Positions 38,441-49,057 of a stretch of DNA of 64,000 bases are shown in pieces; within the stretch, counting starts at the first letter, position 1; each line of letters opens with the position of its first letter. A program made the translations under genes and the position numbers. The notes under the pieces were generated by a model. It was not told the origin of the DNA and searched no databases. It saw only the letters and a program-made list of their open reading frames with translations. Source of the stretch: Mactra quadrangularis (taxonomy: Eukaryota > Mollusca > Bivalvia > Venerida > Mactridae); the NCBI GenBank assembly GCA_025267735.1, contig CM046309.1, positions 32,959,202-33,023,201 of the forward strand, in the 5' to 3' direction.

Positions 38441-39748
38441 ATGTTTGCAGAAAAAACTACAAGTCCATTACATCTATGTAAAGCACAACCTGATAAACTC
38501 AAAAAGTACCTTTTTGATAGGTTGACTTTTAAACGACCAATCAACGGTTTATGTATATTTTGGTTTTCATTTGTTTACATTAAGGGGTATACACTATCGA
38601 AAGTGCACAGCAATAAATATAAAAACGAGACGAGGGAAATAAGTTTTTAAACTCTTTTCAAATAAACAATGGCCGGGTCGAAATGTCTTGGGACGAAGCG
38701 CCACACAGTCAACGACCTTCAATTTATAAAGCCGTTTATAGTGTGCTGCATGTTATTGTCACATTAACTGACCAAATTACTAAACTTATAACAGAAACAT
38801 TGACGGCTAATTAATATCAACAGTTGATTAATCAAGTTCTTTGTTCAAATTCGACGAAGCCTTACCTGTCAAGCAACAATTTCGATAGCAATTCATCCGT
38901 CTTCTTGTCCATTTTGAGCTTCAAATCACACCATTTCACAAATTTCTCCATATTTGCACTCTAAATCTCCAGAAGTTTATATTGTAACTATGTTCCCGTA
39001 GTTTAACCTTCGCAGAATCAGTTACTTTAGACTGACGGCTGACGCTATCTTTTCTTACCCTATACTGCCATTTTGTAAACACACGTAATTTATGCGTGTC
39101 GCGGAAGGTCACGGAGTAATCGTTTGTCTCCGTATCGCTTCGTGTACAATCGGATATCTCCGGTCGGCTTAAAAAAACTGGCAGTTTTTTTAAGAAAATA
39201 AAATTTAAAACCGTTTTATTTATATGACAGCGTTGGTAAAGGGAAGTTTATTGTAGCTCGAGGACGTTTGTTTGGGATGCTTTATAGAGCTATTATACTG
39301 ATTTTAGCGTACGGGGTGCGTAGAAATGTGCGAAATATGCGCATAACACATCTTTAAGAGAAATGTAACAAAGTTAACCCCAGTTTCACTGTCAACGTAC
39401 TTTGTCTTTTAGGCGAGACTTTGCTTTTATCGTTATAACTTATGTAAACATGTTAAAAGTCAGTATCGAATCGAAACTCGCGGGTCCCGAATCGAAATCG
39501 AATCGGCACCCTTGCAATCGAGTTTCGATGTATCGAATCGAATCGTTGCAGCCCTAGTTCAATGAAGTTATCTATTCACAGAGATTGGCAAGCAATTTAT
39601 AATTTACAAGTCTTGGGTTTCTTCTTTGTATACATTGTATATTATCAAGATGCGAGGTTAAATAGCGTTTATTATGTTATCGCTTTAATACACGTGTTCA
39701 GCATATTTCGAGGATGTCTGCGTTATTTTGTCATGATGTGAGACTCAA

Positions 39749-40045
39749 GATGACCATACCACGTGATAAGATGACCAACACCACGTGACTTGATGATAAT
39801 ACCACGTGATAATATGAATAAACCACGTGACAAGATGACAACACAACGTGACAAGTTGAACACACCACTTGGCAAGTTGAACACACCACGAGGCAAGTTG
39901 AACATTCTACGTGACAAAATGAACATATCACGTGACAGGATAAACATACCACGTGGCAAAATGAACATACCACGTGACAAAAAGAACATACAGCGTGATA
40001 AGATGACCATACCACGTGACAAGATGAACATACCACATGGTCGAA
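39749..40045 (+). repeat. 21-bp minisatellite with CACGTG core
   Basis: Fourteen copies of about GATGACCATACCACGTGATA plus A, spaced 21 bases apart (once 22). Eight copies keep an intact CACGTG (39760, 39782, 39803, 39824, 39929, 39950, 39971, 40013). The others have TACGTG, AACGTG, CACTTG, CACGAG, AGCGTG or CACATG. Because 21 is a multiple of three, all frames stay open and read as 7-residue repeats such as DKMNIPR. These are not genes. Confidence 0.9.
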
Positions 40046-40446
40046 TGATGCAATTTCAAGCACAATAATCGCCTCGAATGTGTGTGCTATCATATATACG
40101 TGCATGAAATTTGGTTAAATTATTAGACCAAATATTGTTAGAAGCAACGACTGAAAAAGTTGGGTAGGGTAGGTTTCAAGATTTTGTAAGCATAGCCAAT
40201 TTTAATTTTACTGATAATCTTCATGTCAATGTTATATATTTCTGAAGGTCAAACTCATGAACTATGGTAAAACAATGGAGTGTTCGTGTGTGAAAAAAAT
40301 CATTTTTTCCATAAAAATCTAGGCGAGATTTGCTATGTAGGATCGGATTGCTTGTTACTTACTATGCTTGTCATTAATGAATATGCACTTAGTATATTCT
40401 CTTGATTTAATAACTGTTCTGCATATTACAATTAAGCAAATGAATA
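40046..40446. other. Non-coding stretch
   Basis: Nothing recognised. Confidence 0.4.
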
Positions 40447-40605
40447 CAGTATAACCTCTCTTAAACAACATCCACAAGGAGGGATAAAATATGTTGCTGT
40501 TCAGAGGTTGTTGCTCTGCAGAGGTTAATTTCAATTGAAATATCAAAAGCTGTTGTTGTGCAGAAGATTTGCTCTGTAGAGTGCCGCTCTGCAGAGGTAA
40601 TACTG
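40447..40605. mobile_element. 159-bp pogo/Tc1-like MITE with TA duplication
   Basis: The ends are CAGTATAACCTCT and, inverted, AGAGGTAATACTG. TA sits directly outside both ends (40445-40446 and 40606-40607). The interior repeats GCTCTGCAGAGG-like words. The CAGTNNAACCTC start is typical of pogo/Tigger-class elements. Confidence 0.7.
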
Positions 40606-41098
40606 TAAAGATAAATAAACAATTTAACCACAAGTTCTTTTCATCTTTTTTTCTTCAATACAATGTAAAACACGTAGGCCTATTGAAAATTACAAAAAAA
40701 GGTTTTTTTAATAATATTGGTGGAAATTCACTAAGCATAATACTATTTTTGCTACAATGACAAAGGGTTTATAGCCCATGTAACAAGGACTATTAGATAC
40801 GGAAGATTATCTGTTCATACAAGTGTCGGCAGAAGAGCAGGAAGAGAAAATTGAGTAAGTTTCACGATAATAAGGAAACTTTAACCTGTCAATTAATAAG
40901 AATAGAAGAAAAACACAAAATTTGCTTATCCAATAAACGCCTGTCACGATTCGTGATAAGTTCTGTAAAAATTAAGAAGATAAATTTGATATGTCATGCT
41001 ATTAGAGGTACTCATAGCGGATGTTTAATCATCATTCGGATGGTTTAATCATATGTATAAGGAAGATTGAGTGATCTCCCCTTAACGCATTGCAGTCA

Positions 41099-41386
41099 GC
41101 ATAGGCAGATCCAGCGGAGGGTGGGGGTCAAGGGGGTCCGGACCCCCCTTGAATTTCCAAAATGTACCTGTCCATTAGTGTATTTCTTGACTGTATGTCA
41201 TTTTTAAGTAGCATGAAGCAATTTTTCTCAATGAGAAACATAGATTTAATGGTTATGTAGTTTTAATTATAAATATGTTGCATTATTCTGCAAAATGAGT
41301 ATAACGTGGTTTCGGTTCGAAAGTTTGGACCCCCCCCCTTGAAACAGTTCCGATCCCCCCTATAAAAAATCCTGGATCCGCCCCTG
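41099..41386. mobile_element. MITE with GGCGGATCCAG-type ends
   Basis: The left end is CATAGGCAGATCCAGCGGAG; the right end read inward is CAGGGGCGGATCCAGGATTT. G-rich tracts next to the left end (GGGGGTCAAGGGGGTCC) and C-rich tracts next to the right give a strong inverted repeat. I recognise the CAGGGGCGGATCCAG start as that of widespread hAT-like MITEs. No clear target duplication was found. Confidence 0.65.
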
Positions 41387-43136
41387 TTCAGTATTTTAAC
41401 TCTGAAGTATAATGTACTATTGGTTGATATAGGAGTCCAAATACTACCTCTGTCCACAATCTTAATATAAACTAAACAAGATATTGATTCGATCCTACTT
41501 CGAGTCTTGAACCTTCAAGAAAATGTTAGCAGGTCGACTTTCAGGGTAGGGGCGGATTACCACAAGTTTACTTTTGATGATCTCTCTCCTATGCTATTCC
41601 TCAATATATACTGTATGTATGCATTCTCTGCAACTGTCCATTTCGAAGGCAGAAACCCTTAAGTTCTTGTTTCCTTTGTTTCTTTGTGGCATCCTTTTTA
41701 TAGCAAAAAGTTAAAAAATGTAAATGAAATCCCACTGCTTTTTTACTGTATGGTAGGTCTGTTGCTGTTCCTATTTTTATACACACTTTTTGTTGTATAA
41801 ACTGATACAATGAGTGTTTGCCTTTTGAAGCTGTCATATAGACCAGGGACTCAATGTACATGATTGTACAAGTAAAGGGTAATTTTATAACCTTTAAATA
41901 TTTTGTATATTTCATCTGAAGGTCAGCATAGAGCATTTAGATGTAAAATAACTTAGTTCTGCACGGATGAATCAAGTACAAACCTTATCTGGTTGGAAAA
42001 CCTCATAAATTTGAGTTCGGAATATGAACTATTGGCACAAGTTGAAGCCTATACTGATATGCTCAAAAATTTACATCAATAAATAAATGTAAAAAAACAA
42101 CAAGAAACACAAAGTCAATGTATGATGTATATTTATATATGATATGATATAACATAAACAAAACCATTATGTACATATACAATAGTATTGCACTAAACAA
42201 GTATATTTACAGTCAATATATATGTGATGATTAGGATAGTAGAGCATAAAACACTTAACTCCTTAAAATACATTACAGTAATACAGCACTATGTTGTATA
42301 AACAAAAACAGAGACCATCAAAAATATTATGACATTATGGACATGGAACCAGCCTCGGAGATCATAACAATGAGATACCCGGTAAATGAAATACCGGATA
42401 ATTAAAATACAGTTTAACAACAAACATGTTTGAACAACAAGTTTAAAAGCTTGAGATTCTGTTCAGTTTTATGCTTACATGTATATTGATGCTCACCATC
42501 TTAACACACTAGCTCATTGCCAATGAGTATCAATTTGATAGTGAACAATATTAAGGACGGTAATAAACTTATTATTAGTTTTGATTACAGATCTTTATGA
42601 ATATTGTCTTAGCTTTTTACCATGGGGAGTTAATTGTCCTCAAGTTATATATATAACAACTTTAAATTTTTTAAGGAAACCAGATTTCAAGAAACTAGAG
42701 AAATAGTTAATAGACTAATTCAAATTGTATAGCTTATCTCTAAAACAGAGAAAAATTAAGAGAGAAAAAACAATTGAGACCAAAGTTAATACTGTTGCCA
42801 CAGCAATAAGTATAGTGTCATGTTAACATGAGATCAAATATGTGTAAAATATTTAAATGAGCAAGACATATGACTTAACTTTCACTTAATGATATGTTAC
42901 ATAAATTGTAAACTATTTATGAACCATAGGATGATAAGCAATGTATCGAAATAACAAATTTATTCCCTGATTTCCCAAAATGATTGTAAAGAAAAATTTC
43001 ACAGCAATTATTACAATCAACCACTCATACTCAAACACAGTATTTTCGTGTAATACAACCAGTCTTCACCTCAAGCCACTAGTAGGACCCTATGTCCAAG
43101 TCTATGACTTGTTTTGAACTAGTGATAATTACATAT
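41387..43136. other. Non-coding stretch downstream of DEPDC7
   Basis: AT-rich sequence with several T-rich and A-rich tracts. Part may be a long DEPDC7 3' UTR. No supported frame. Confidence 0.4.
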
Positions 43137-43142
43137 TTTATT
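43137..43142 (-). terminator. Candidate DEPDC7 polyadenylation signal
   Basis: AATAAA on the minus strand about 175 bases after the DEPDC7 stop codon. Other AATAAA hexamers lie further downstream (for example at 42957-42962), so the site used is uncertain. Confidence 0.35.
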
Positions 43143-43317
43143 TAGTTTGGCAAGTTGCCCATAACTATAATATTGAATTCAAGCGAGGACCAGTAAAAAT
43201 CTAAGGTAAAGACAGTACTATCATCACACAGTTAATATCCACTAAATCATTCACACAAATAAAACTTTAACAAAAAAGCACCATTTTGTTGCACTTCAAT
43301 AGTAACAGTATTGAAGA

Positions 43318-46300
43318 CTAGACCATGTCAGTAAAATGATTGGTATAAATTTCTGGATGAAGTTTTTTAAACTGACGTAATTTTTGTTTCTTCTCTTTCA
43401 AGGGCATCTTTGTATTGTCTATAATTAGATTCATCATGTTGACTAAACTTTGTTTTGTAAACTCTTCAGTTTGTCTTTGATACTCTGACACAGGTAGTTG
43501 TTCACAGAATACTGTTTCTGAAAAAATAACAAATAAGATATATTATTATAACTGCAAAACTTTGAATTTAAAGTTGTTACAAAAATTATAAGCTGAATGT
43601 TTGAAAAGTAAATTCTGCAGAGTAATCATTTTAAAAATGCATTACAATTTATACAAAACTTGCTTTAAACAAGTTATTTGAATTTCTGAAATTGTTACAC
43701 ATGTTACAAACTTGAATAAATTCTAGCCAATAGGCTTTAATATTCTCATTTTACATTTCACTGTCTAAGACTGGCCTATTAACATTCTGGCTGGAAGTTT
43801 GAATTATTGACTTTTTATAGTACTAATCAAACAGCCATGTAAAGGGAGACAATTAAGACTTATTCACTCTTATTCTACATATCATTGTTAAGATTGCCTC
43901 CCTTGACATTCTGACTGAAGAATCACAGTAAAGATAATTTTACCATCTTAATTTTAAAATGCTGATTTTCAACAGTGCAAATAATATTTAACTCGTGAAC
44001 TGGGCTCCAAGTCTAAGGTAAAGTTATTACACAATAAAAATATTGTCTTACCTGTTACAACAGGAACAACCCCTTCTTTAAGCTCTTCAATTCTTGAGTC
44101 AACCCTCTCTTTAAAACCACTAGGTAGAGTAAACACTCTGGATGAATATTGAATAAGGAACTGTGTCACAGCTATAGACAGATCTTTAGGTAATCCTTTA
44201 TGTTTCAAAATACATTCTGAGAAATTATTCAATACTGTCTGTTCATTATTTTCCTGAAACAGAAATGAATCACATGTTACATTACAATAAGAATACACAT
44301 TTTTAAGAATTGACTAATGCATTGGAGGAAGTTAAAAAACTGAAAATTTCAAAATTTCTGACATCAGTAGCTTTCACAGAAGAAATAGACGCCTTTCTCA
44401 GGTAATACTGTAAACATAGAAGCAATTATGTCATAACAGTAGAAACGAACATATTTGTCTGAAGATTCTTTCCAGAATAAATAAAGAAGTCAAAATGCTG
44501 AACAAATGCATGACAATGACTGATTCAAATGAAGGAAAGATCAAAGAATGACCAAGAAACATTGACACTAGCAAAATTAATTAGCTGAACTGTATGAATA
44601 TTAATTTTCACAAGTGGAAATCAATTTTTACAAATCCAGGACTTCGGGCTAGAGAGTTAAGGTGATGTCTGAAAATTTTATACTTATAAAAATACATACC
44701 TGTGGATCTAGATTCAAGCTTGTATCAGACACAGCTACAGACAAGAAGTCTAACAATCTTCTAAGTTCTTCACGCTGTCTTCCAGGTAATAATATCATAT
44801 TTAACTGCATAGCATGAAGAGCTGAATCATATCTCTCTGAGAGTATCAACTTTATAATAGCAAGATTAATATCTAGAAATCTCTCAGGAAATATAGAATC
44901 TGGTCTCATAGCGTAATGTTCACATATCATATTATAGGCTTGAAGTTTGGTGACTGGGTCATTAGCCTTAGAAAAGTCAGTATCAAACTTGGATACACCA
45001 CGTGGTATATGTGCTATACAGTCTAAAGCAGATCTCATAAATGGATCAGTATGGGAAGCACTTCTAGCTGAACATTTCATGCTCCATTGTTTAGCAACAA
45101 TATTGGATACAATACCACTACGATGTGGTTTTACAACTTTTCGTTTCTGTTTTTCTTGTTTTTCTTCAGTCAGTACACCATCCAAGAATGAGATATCAAC
45201 TAAGGTAAGTAGCTGACATAATGCTATTTCTCTCTCAACTTCAGATATTTCTGTAATAGATAATAAAAACATATGTTACATATAAAAATGGTATTTATGT
45301 TCATTTACATCATTTATCAGCATTATATTGTTTCTTTGATAACAGGGGCCAACTCACCTAAAAAACATTCAAGAACAATATTCTTTTAAAAGCATAAGTT
45401 ACCAATACAGGCTAATTCTTCTTCTTGAGTCATTATTCAGAACAAAGAGGATAGGAAGTAAATTTTTCAACATCCTGAAATCCTTGAATATCTTTTTTTT
45501 AACATATTTTGAAAGGGACTAGAACCCTTTCTTAGAGCTCAAAAATGCTGATCTTCAGGACTAGTAATAAAACCTTTCACAGAAGCATCTTCACTAAATA
45601 AATGAAAAAAGTTGTCAGGCCCAATTCTGTTAATATTCACCAATGAATAATCTCGAATAAATAAATAAATAAAAAGATAAACCTATGAAACTACTTACTT
45701 TGGTCAGAGATAAATTCTTCACCATACGTCTCAGTAGAACTTGTAGATGTTGATGGAGTTAAACATAATTTTTGTCTTTTATGGTTTCTTAGTGAACTAT
45801 CCATATTTTTTCTCTTCCTAGATGTTAGATTATTATCTGTATCACCATCAACATGTTTTTCCATTGATGAAGGATCACAATCAATATCTTCGTCTAACAA
45901 TGATGACTCCATGTCTGGGTTTACTCTGTAACATATAAGTAAACAATATGAATTGAAAAGTCATTTATAAATTACACATCAAAGGCTGTTAAAGTCTTAA
46001 ATTTTCAACATTCTTAGACAGGTTTTTCATGTTTTATAGTTATGTGCAAAATAAATCAACTATCCGAACTATGTTAAATCAGTATTTTTCACTAGCCTGA
46101 ACTTTATCAGTGATCATGCCTCTCATGGTTCAAGCTAGTGGCTGTAAAATTTGGTCATTTGTACAAGATGTAACACGACATCTCTTTTATATATAAACTC
46201 AGTTGAAATATTAGCCTTTTTCATACACTATTCTCATCAAACTGAACTGTTAAAGTCACCTGTTTATCACTCAGATTTTAGTTAGTTGCTTTCTAATGTG

Positions 46301-49057
46301 TTTTTACCTTTACTTTTCACAAGCAGTGATCCGAATACATAAATTTTATAGAAAGGGGAAGATTTTCAGTAAACCTAAATAAAGCATGATTCAGCCCAAG
46401 CTAGGCATGTGCATAAAGCCAAGTACTACAACTCTGTCTAATAATTATCAAAATTCCAACTAACCTGTTTAGTTTTTGTGGTGTATACAGAGAATCATCT
46501 CTCTCATCGATTGTTGTTTCACAAATATCATCTCTACAATCAATATCATCATCAGAATCACTAAAATCTTCATTCTCTTTGTTATTATTGTTATGTACAC
46601 CAATGAAATGATACAGTTTATTACTACTGTCTTCAAATATATGTTTCAATGAATCAGACTCTTTACATCCAACAGGTAGAAACACTTTCTTCTCCATTAA
46701 TGTCTGACATAACTAAAATAGATAGAACACATTCATAATGAACATAAAAAATAAACAGAATTAAAAACATTATCATTGAATATTAGTTCCTGATCATCGA
46801 GATTAAGTGATGCACTATCACATTGTCTTTGTAACTTTCTCTGTACAAAATATACAATATAAGTCTTCCCATCAAAGCATTTGTTACCCAGGGCCAACAG
46901 TGGTCAATAAAGTTTGTGGAGTTTACATTTAAGGAAGAAATCAGATGATACAGGAAAGTAGCAGCATACTTATAATTATACCACACATGCATGAAAAAGT
47001 CATCAGAGATGTGGCAATCGTTAATAGAATGTTCAAAGATGTTATAATTCAGTGAATAAAAGAATGATGGAAAAAAGTTTATACCTTGACAGCTTTTTCT
47101 CTGGTAGGATTACAGAATGAATCTTGGTTGTTTACTAAATAATGTAACACAACATCAGCAGCATTAGTTCCAGTAAAACAATGTTCATAATTCTTTAATT
47201 TATATCTTCTTTTCTTTACTTCAACTTTTTCCTTTAGTTGTTCTATAACATCATTCCAAATCTGGGTAGCTCTGAATGGACCTGTGAAATAAATAACATT
47301 TCATAATAAAATTTCAAATGTCTTGAATAAATGATTGAATGGTATGATTTACTTGTAAGTATAACAACACTCCCTTATTCAGAACAAATAGGAACACATG
47401 TAATTCAGTAAACTAGTTAGAAAGGAGATCATTAATTATATATTTTTTCATCCATGATGCACAAAATATAAAGAAAACTCACATTTTAAAATCATGATTA
47501 TCCAATGTTGATGTAGATGCGGGTATCTAAAAACTTCAAATGCAGGTCAAACTAATACTTACACTTGTGATAAAACATTACTGTTTTTTTTAAACAGATA
47601 AAAATCATCAAATGATGCAGTAAAACAACAGACAACAAAGGTATCTGTCCAATATGCATCAAATAAACAGATCAATAGTATAGATAACACAGCTAACAAG
47701 AAACGCCTGTAGTTTTTATTACAGTTTTGACAGCATAATTATCTTTCATGTACATTTGCTTGTATTATTTCATAAAAATCTTGTGTAAATATCCCTCTTG
47801 ATGTTAGAATGAGTTAAATCAGTGACTATCAGGTCATAAAATGATATCTTTTTTTGATAAAAACTGTAATGTAAATACTTGAATGCAGGATATAGCCCCA
47901 GGTAATAACATTCACACAGTATCTGTGTTTTATGAGCAATGTCATTGTCTTTATTCTATGAATATTGATTGACAGTGTGAGTGAATGAAGATAAAATATA
48001 ACATTAAAGTAAGCAATTAAATTTATTACATCTCAGAGACTCAGAACCCCCCCCCCCCCCCCCAATCTTTCAATTAACTACGGTATTGTACTTTTAATCA
48101 AGTTGAGATCATTAACAGGTAAAAAACAAAAAACTCAAAGTTCAATTTTAATCAGAAAATATTGATCTAACAACCAAAACAGCCAAGAATACGGTTTATT
48201 TCATTCATAACATGTGTAGGTACGAAAATCTTCGGGGCGAATGCGAATGGAAACATGCAAGATTCCGTGTTAGATCGTCAAATCTGAGATTACGTTGAAT
48301 GAATTATCGTTAGAAAAATAAAATTGCAATAAATCCCTTACCAGCAACAAGTTTTGACTGTCTGAGAGGTACGGCACGTTGAAATCTAGTCAATGGACTG
48401 GATGAAACGTCGTCTTCTAAAGCTGCCATTTTCTTTTCAAATTTCTTGCTAAACCACAATGCATCACGACTTCCGCTGAAACGTAAACAAACCAATGAGT
48501 ACCGTAAAGTACGGTATTTTCGCGAGAATATTGTTTTGATTTCTGTTTAAACGACCGATTTAAATTAAACACCAACCATTGTATCTATACGTGTTATAGA
48601 ATATAGTAGAATATCATCTATTTTATATAGAATTGACCGGTTCCTTTTATTTAAGTGCCACTACAGTCCTGTACGGAACCTTTCATGAAAAACACGGAAT
48701 TTGATAATACCAGAGACATTCTAGAAAGCACATGTACATGTATATCTATGTTTCTTATAAAATATTTATTTAATTGAAAATTATCGTAAAAACATAAATA
48801 ATAAGTTAGATCTATATGAATTGCAAAATTCTTAAAAAAATCGACCACAAAAGTGACAAAATAATGAATGAAATTTACCTTCTGCATATATTTGATGGAG
48901 GGGTTAGTCCAAATGAAGCAAACAAATTCTTGATAGAAAGATTCAGATGATTCTTTGATGGTGAATCCAGTGTACATAGAGAAGTATTAGCTACATCTCT
49001 CAATGAACTAAATTTCTTATCCCTAAAATCACACAGTGACATGTTGCTAGCTTCCAT
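43318..49057 (-). CDS. DEPDC7: DEP domain-containing protein 7 (DEPDC7) orthologue, eight coding exons
   Basis: Minus-strand coding exons: 48879-49057, 48342-48475, 47085-47281, 46465-46712, 45699-45925, 44700-45250, 44052-44253, 43318-43517 (stop TAG 43318-43320). All junctions are GT-AG and phases agree, giving 645 aa; human DEPDC7 is 511. Residues about 106-205 are the DEP domain: PFRATQIWNDVIEQLKEKVE, KKRRYKLKNYEHCFTGTNAA, then CQTLMEKKVF and FEDSSNKLYHF. Residues about 210-330 are an acidic, Asn/Asp-rich linker longer than in vertebrates. The C-terminal half matches the DEPDC7 pattern: LCQLLTLVDISFLDGVL, ALDCIAHIPRG, REELRRLLDFLSVAV, and at the end LKEKKQKLRQFKKLHPEIYT. The first 59 residues come from an upstream exon; Met at 48429 would give a 570-aa form without them. 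The DEP fold usually supports membrane or signalling interactions; the precise role of DEPDC7 is poorly defined. Orthology is judged from remembered family sequence. Confidence 0.92.
48047..48063. repeat. Run of 17 C in a DEPDC7 intron
   Basis: Homopolymer of 17 cytosines in the intron between 47281 and 48342. Its length is likely to vary or be misread in sequencing. Confidence 0.9.

Larger units (their letters stand above)
35209..38951 (-). pseudogene. Decaying multi-exon gene of unknown family
   Basis: Four phase-compatible exons read inward from the right end of the large hAT-bounded block. Exon 1, 38866-38951, MEKFVKWCDLKLKMDKKTDE then LLSKLLLD, donor GTAAGG. Exon 2, 37181-37375, acceptor TTTTTCACAG, includes VLNHIKNQHERILPDNDNTT and MLKRDLDAVILDKRPLNC. 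Exon 3, 36705-36868, SAAELEVPRSYLLMYCAERF then LGMYQVRNMLASLDINMNVG. Exon 4, 35209-35273, DSTDKSGRWTAHIKRKFENA, stop TAG. The phases join (2, 2, 1), giving 169 codons. However, three in-frame stops occur: TGA two codons into exon 2, TGA before IGSS in exon 2, and TAG in exon 3. An internal AG in exon 2 could bypass the first. A 33-bp segment at about 38007-38039 (NISSPPVGPFE) also fits the phase and may be another exon. LNHIKNQH resembles the second half of a zinc finger, but the family is not recognised. Confidence 0.4.
17048..39556. mobile_element. Candidate 22.5-kb hAT-type element (nested composite)
   Basis: The left end at 17048 reads TAGTGCTGCAACGATTC. The right end, read inward from 39556, is TAGGGCTGCAACGATTC: 17 bp with one mismatch. 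Both ends are followed by CGATTCGAT repeats. The bases just outside are GTTCTATG (17040-17047) and GTTCAATG (39557-39564), so the 8-mers, the length hAT transposases duplicate, agree at 7 of 8 positions. A further 21-bp match (core AAAGATGTRTTATGCGC) sits about 530 bases from the left end and 200 from the right, in inverted orientation. Several other elements have inserted between, which explains part of the length. No intact hAT transposase was found. The alternative is two independent ends of one family. Confidence 0.5.

Noticed and set aside
35209..38951. Selenoprotein or stop-codon readthrough to explain the in-frame TGA/TAG codons
   Set aside because: There are two TGA and one TAG, no conserved Cys-equivalent positions could be shown and no SECIS-like fold was seen. 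Pseudogene decay is simpler.
39723..40105. Three long overlapping frames of about 90-125 codons on both strands
   Set aside because: The 21-bp repeat length is a multiple of three, so all frames stay open. The peptides are 7-residue repeats without domain character.
44947..45216. 89-codon plus-strand frame
   Set aside because: It is antisense to the sixth coding exon of DEPDC7, which has strong family similarity.
48427..48495. Start of DEPDC7 at 48495 (MVCLRFSG...)
   Set aside because: That frame reads through a strong splice acceptor (GTTTACGTTTCAG). The upstream exon joins in phase at 48475, so the bases beyond it are intron.
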